From NCBI RefSeq assembly GCF_036621415.1, contig NZ_CP030941.1:3284001-3348000 (forward strand): a DNA stretch of 64,000 nt, given 5' to 3'. The stretch is from Nitratireductor thuwali (GTDB taxonomy: Bacteria > Pseudomonadota > Alphaproteobacteria > Rhizobiales > Rhizobiaceae). Of this stretch, positions 63,048 through 64,000 are shown in pieces. A program made the translations under genes and the position numbers. Each line of letters opens with the position of its first letter. Position 1 is the first letter of the stretch. Under the pieces are notes generated by a model. The model had not been told where the DNA came from. It made no database searches and saw only the letters and a list, made by a program, of their open reading frames with translations.

Positions 63048-64000
63048 GCCAGACATTGACCATCGCCACCCTGGGGGCGCAGGGGGACGGCATCGCCGAG
63101 ACGCCGCAAGGGCCGGTTTTCGTGCCCTTCGCGCTGCCGGGCGAAACCGTGCGCGCCGAGGTCGGCAAGGGCAAGGCTGTGCTGGAAGAGGTTCTGACGC
63201 CGGCGCCGGAACGCGCCGTGCCCGCCTGCCGCCATTTCACCGATTGCGGCGGCTGCGCCGTCCAGCATCTCGGCGCCGCTTCCTATGCCGACTGGAAGCG
63301 CGAAAAGCTGGTCAGGGCGCTCACCATGCGCGGGATAGAAGCCGAAGTTGCGCCGCTGATCGGCTGCCCTCCAGCTTCCAGGCGGAGGGTTACTTTCACC
63401 GCGCGGAAGCTGAAGGACAAGGTTCTTCTCGGCTACAACGCCGCCCAGTCCCACCGCATCATCGACATCGAGGAATGCCCGATCGCCCTGCCGTCCATCG
63501 TTGCCGCGAAGGAAGACATCCGACAATTGGCCGGCCTGCTCGCCGCGACGCCGAAGCCTTTCCGCATCACCGTGACGGCGACGGCGACCGGGCTCGACGT
63601 TTCGGTAGACGGCGCGGGCAGGCTGGGCGAGAAGCAGCGGCGCAAGGCGGTCGATCTGGCGCTGGGCGCCGGCTTTGCCCGGGTTGTCGCCGGCGGCGAG
63701 GCGCTGGTGGAAAGCGCGCGGCCGAAGGTGATCTTCGGCGGCATCGCCGTCTCGCTGCCGCCGGGCGGCTTCCTGCAGGCCGTGGAGACGGCCGAGGAAG
63801 CGATGGCCGGGCTCGTTCGCGACCATTTGGCGGGCTCGAATTTCACGGCCGATCTTTTTGCCGGCTCCGGCACCTTCGCGCTGCGGCTGGCAAGGCAAGG
63901 CAGGGTGCACGCGGTCGAAGGAGATGCGGCGGCGCTGGCGGCGCTCGACGAGGCCGCGCGCCTGTCGCCGCAGCTCAAGCCGGTGACCTCGGAAAGGCGC
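63044..64000 (+). CDS. TrmA/RlmD-family class I RNA methyltransferase, 3' end outside the window
   Basis: The first 319 codons of an m5U-type RNA methylase. It has an N-terminal TRAM-like domain (TIATLGAQGDGIAETPQGPVFVPF, ALPGETVRAEV), an iron-sulfur Cys cluster (CRHFTDCGGCAVQHL) and the start of the SAM domain (ADLFAGSGTFALRLARQG). The catalytic Cys lies beyond the window end. It overlaps tlyA by four bases, so two RNA-modifying enzymes are translationally coupled. Whether the target is 23S rRNA or tRNA cannot be decided. Confidence 0.92.
   Translation, partial: MSQTLTIATLGAQGDGIAETPQGPVFVPFALPGETVRAEVGKGKAVLEEVLTPAPERAVPACRHFTDCGGCAVQHLGAASYADWKREKLVRALTMRGIEAEVAPLIGCPPASRRRVTFTARKLKDKVLLGYNAAQSHRIIDIEECPIALPSIVAAKEDIRQLAGLLAATPKPFRITVTATATGLDVSVDGAGRLGEKQRRKAVDLALGAGFARVVAGGEALVESARPKVIFGGIAVSLPPGGFLQAVETAEEAMAGLVRDHLAGSNFTADLFAGSGTFALRLARQGRVHAVEGDAAALAALDEAARLSPQLKPVTSERR

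Overview
The window is GC-rich chromosomal DNA of an alphaproteobacterium, most probably of the order Hyphomicrobiales (Rhizobiales), close to Mesorhizobium, Aquamicrobium, Nitratireductor and Brucella. The pointers are a BacA/SbmA peptide transporter, an atpI-atpB-atpE-atpF'-atpF block apart from the F1 genes with a b' subunit starting [12 protein letters not shown]6101, DUF1344 and DUF2007 proteins, a RibB with a degenerate second domain, and palindromic intergenic mosaic repeats of the rhizobial kind. Most of the window is core housekeeping DNA. No rRNA, tRNA, insertion sequence, prophage or CRISPR array was recognised.

Layout. 1-2.2 kb: the tail of a sugar ABC permease, a four-helix membrane protein and a Tat-exported class V aminotransferase. 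2.4-11.9 kb: the main accessory locus. Methylthioribose kinase and methylthioribose-1-phosphate isomerase (mtnK-mtnA) are divergent from an RbsA-type ABC importer. They are followed by a class II aldolase fused to a short-chain dehydrogenase and by a SorC-family regulator. Together these could import a 5-modified ribose (methylthioribose or 5-deoxyribose), phosphorylate it, isomerise it and cleave it to DHAP plus an aldehyde, which the fused dehydrogenase would process. 12-17 kb: a glycine-zipper lipoprotein, a BCCT osmolyte transporter, BacA and a frameshifted polysaccharide deacetylase. 17-31 kb: YfgM-like protein, Der, MoaB, IspE, an S49 peptidase, a TrmN6-like methylase, a polyprenyl diphosphate synthase, a TPR-LysM protein, and GlyQ/GlyS with a duplicated glyS start. 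31-36 kb: SleB-like hydrolase, the ATP synthase Fo operon and RNase HII. 36-45 kb: radical SAM protein, Sua5, an FAD hydroxyacid dehydrogenase, an Asp/Glu-racemase-like protein, UbiA, and an ArsR-SRPBCC-SRPBCC-GFA operon. 45-53 kb: PurD, an acyl-CoA dehydrogenase plus enoyl-CoA isomerase pair, PdxH, a CbpA-like J-protein, FabI and a phosphatase. 53-64 kb: DUF1344, AroC, RibB(X), a TetR/MFS pair with three operators, a deacetylase-xseB-dxs cluster, TlyA and a TrmA-family methylase cut by the window end.

Regulation readable from the sequence includes perfect palindromes at the mtnK/ABC divergent promoter, in front of the SorC gene, in the ArsR promoter, and three related 17-bp sites between the TetR and MFS genes. 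Intergenic space is occupied by at least three families of dispersed, mostly palindromic repeats. All identifications come from reading the sequence; no database search was run.
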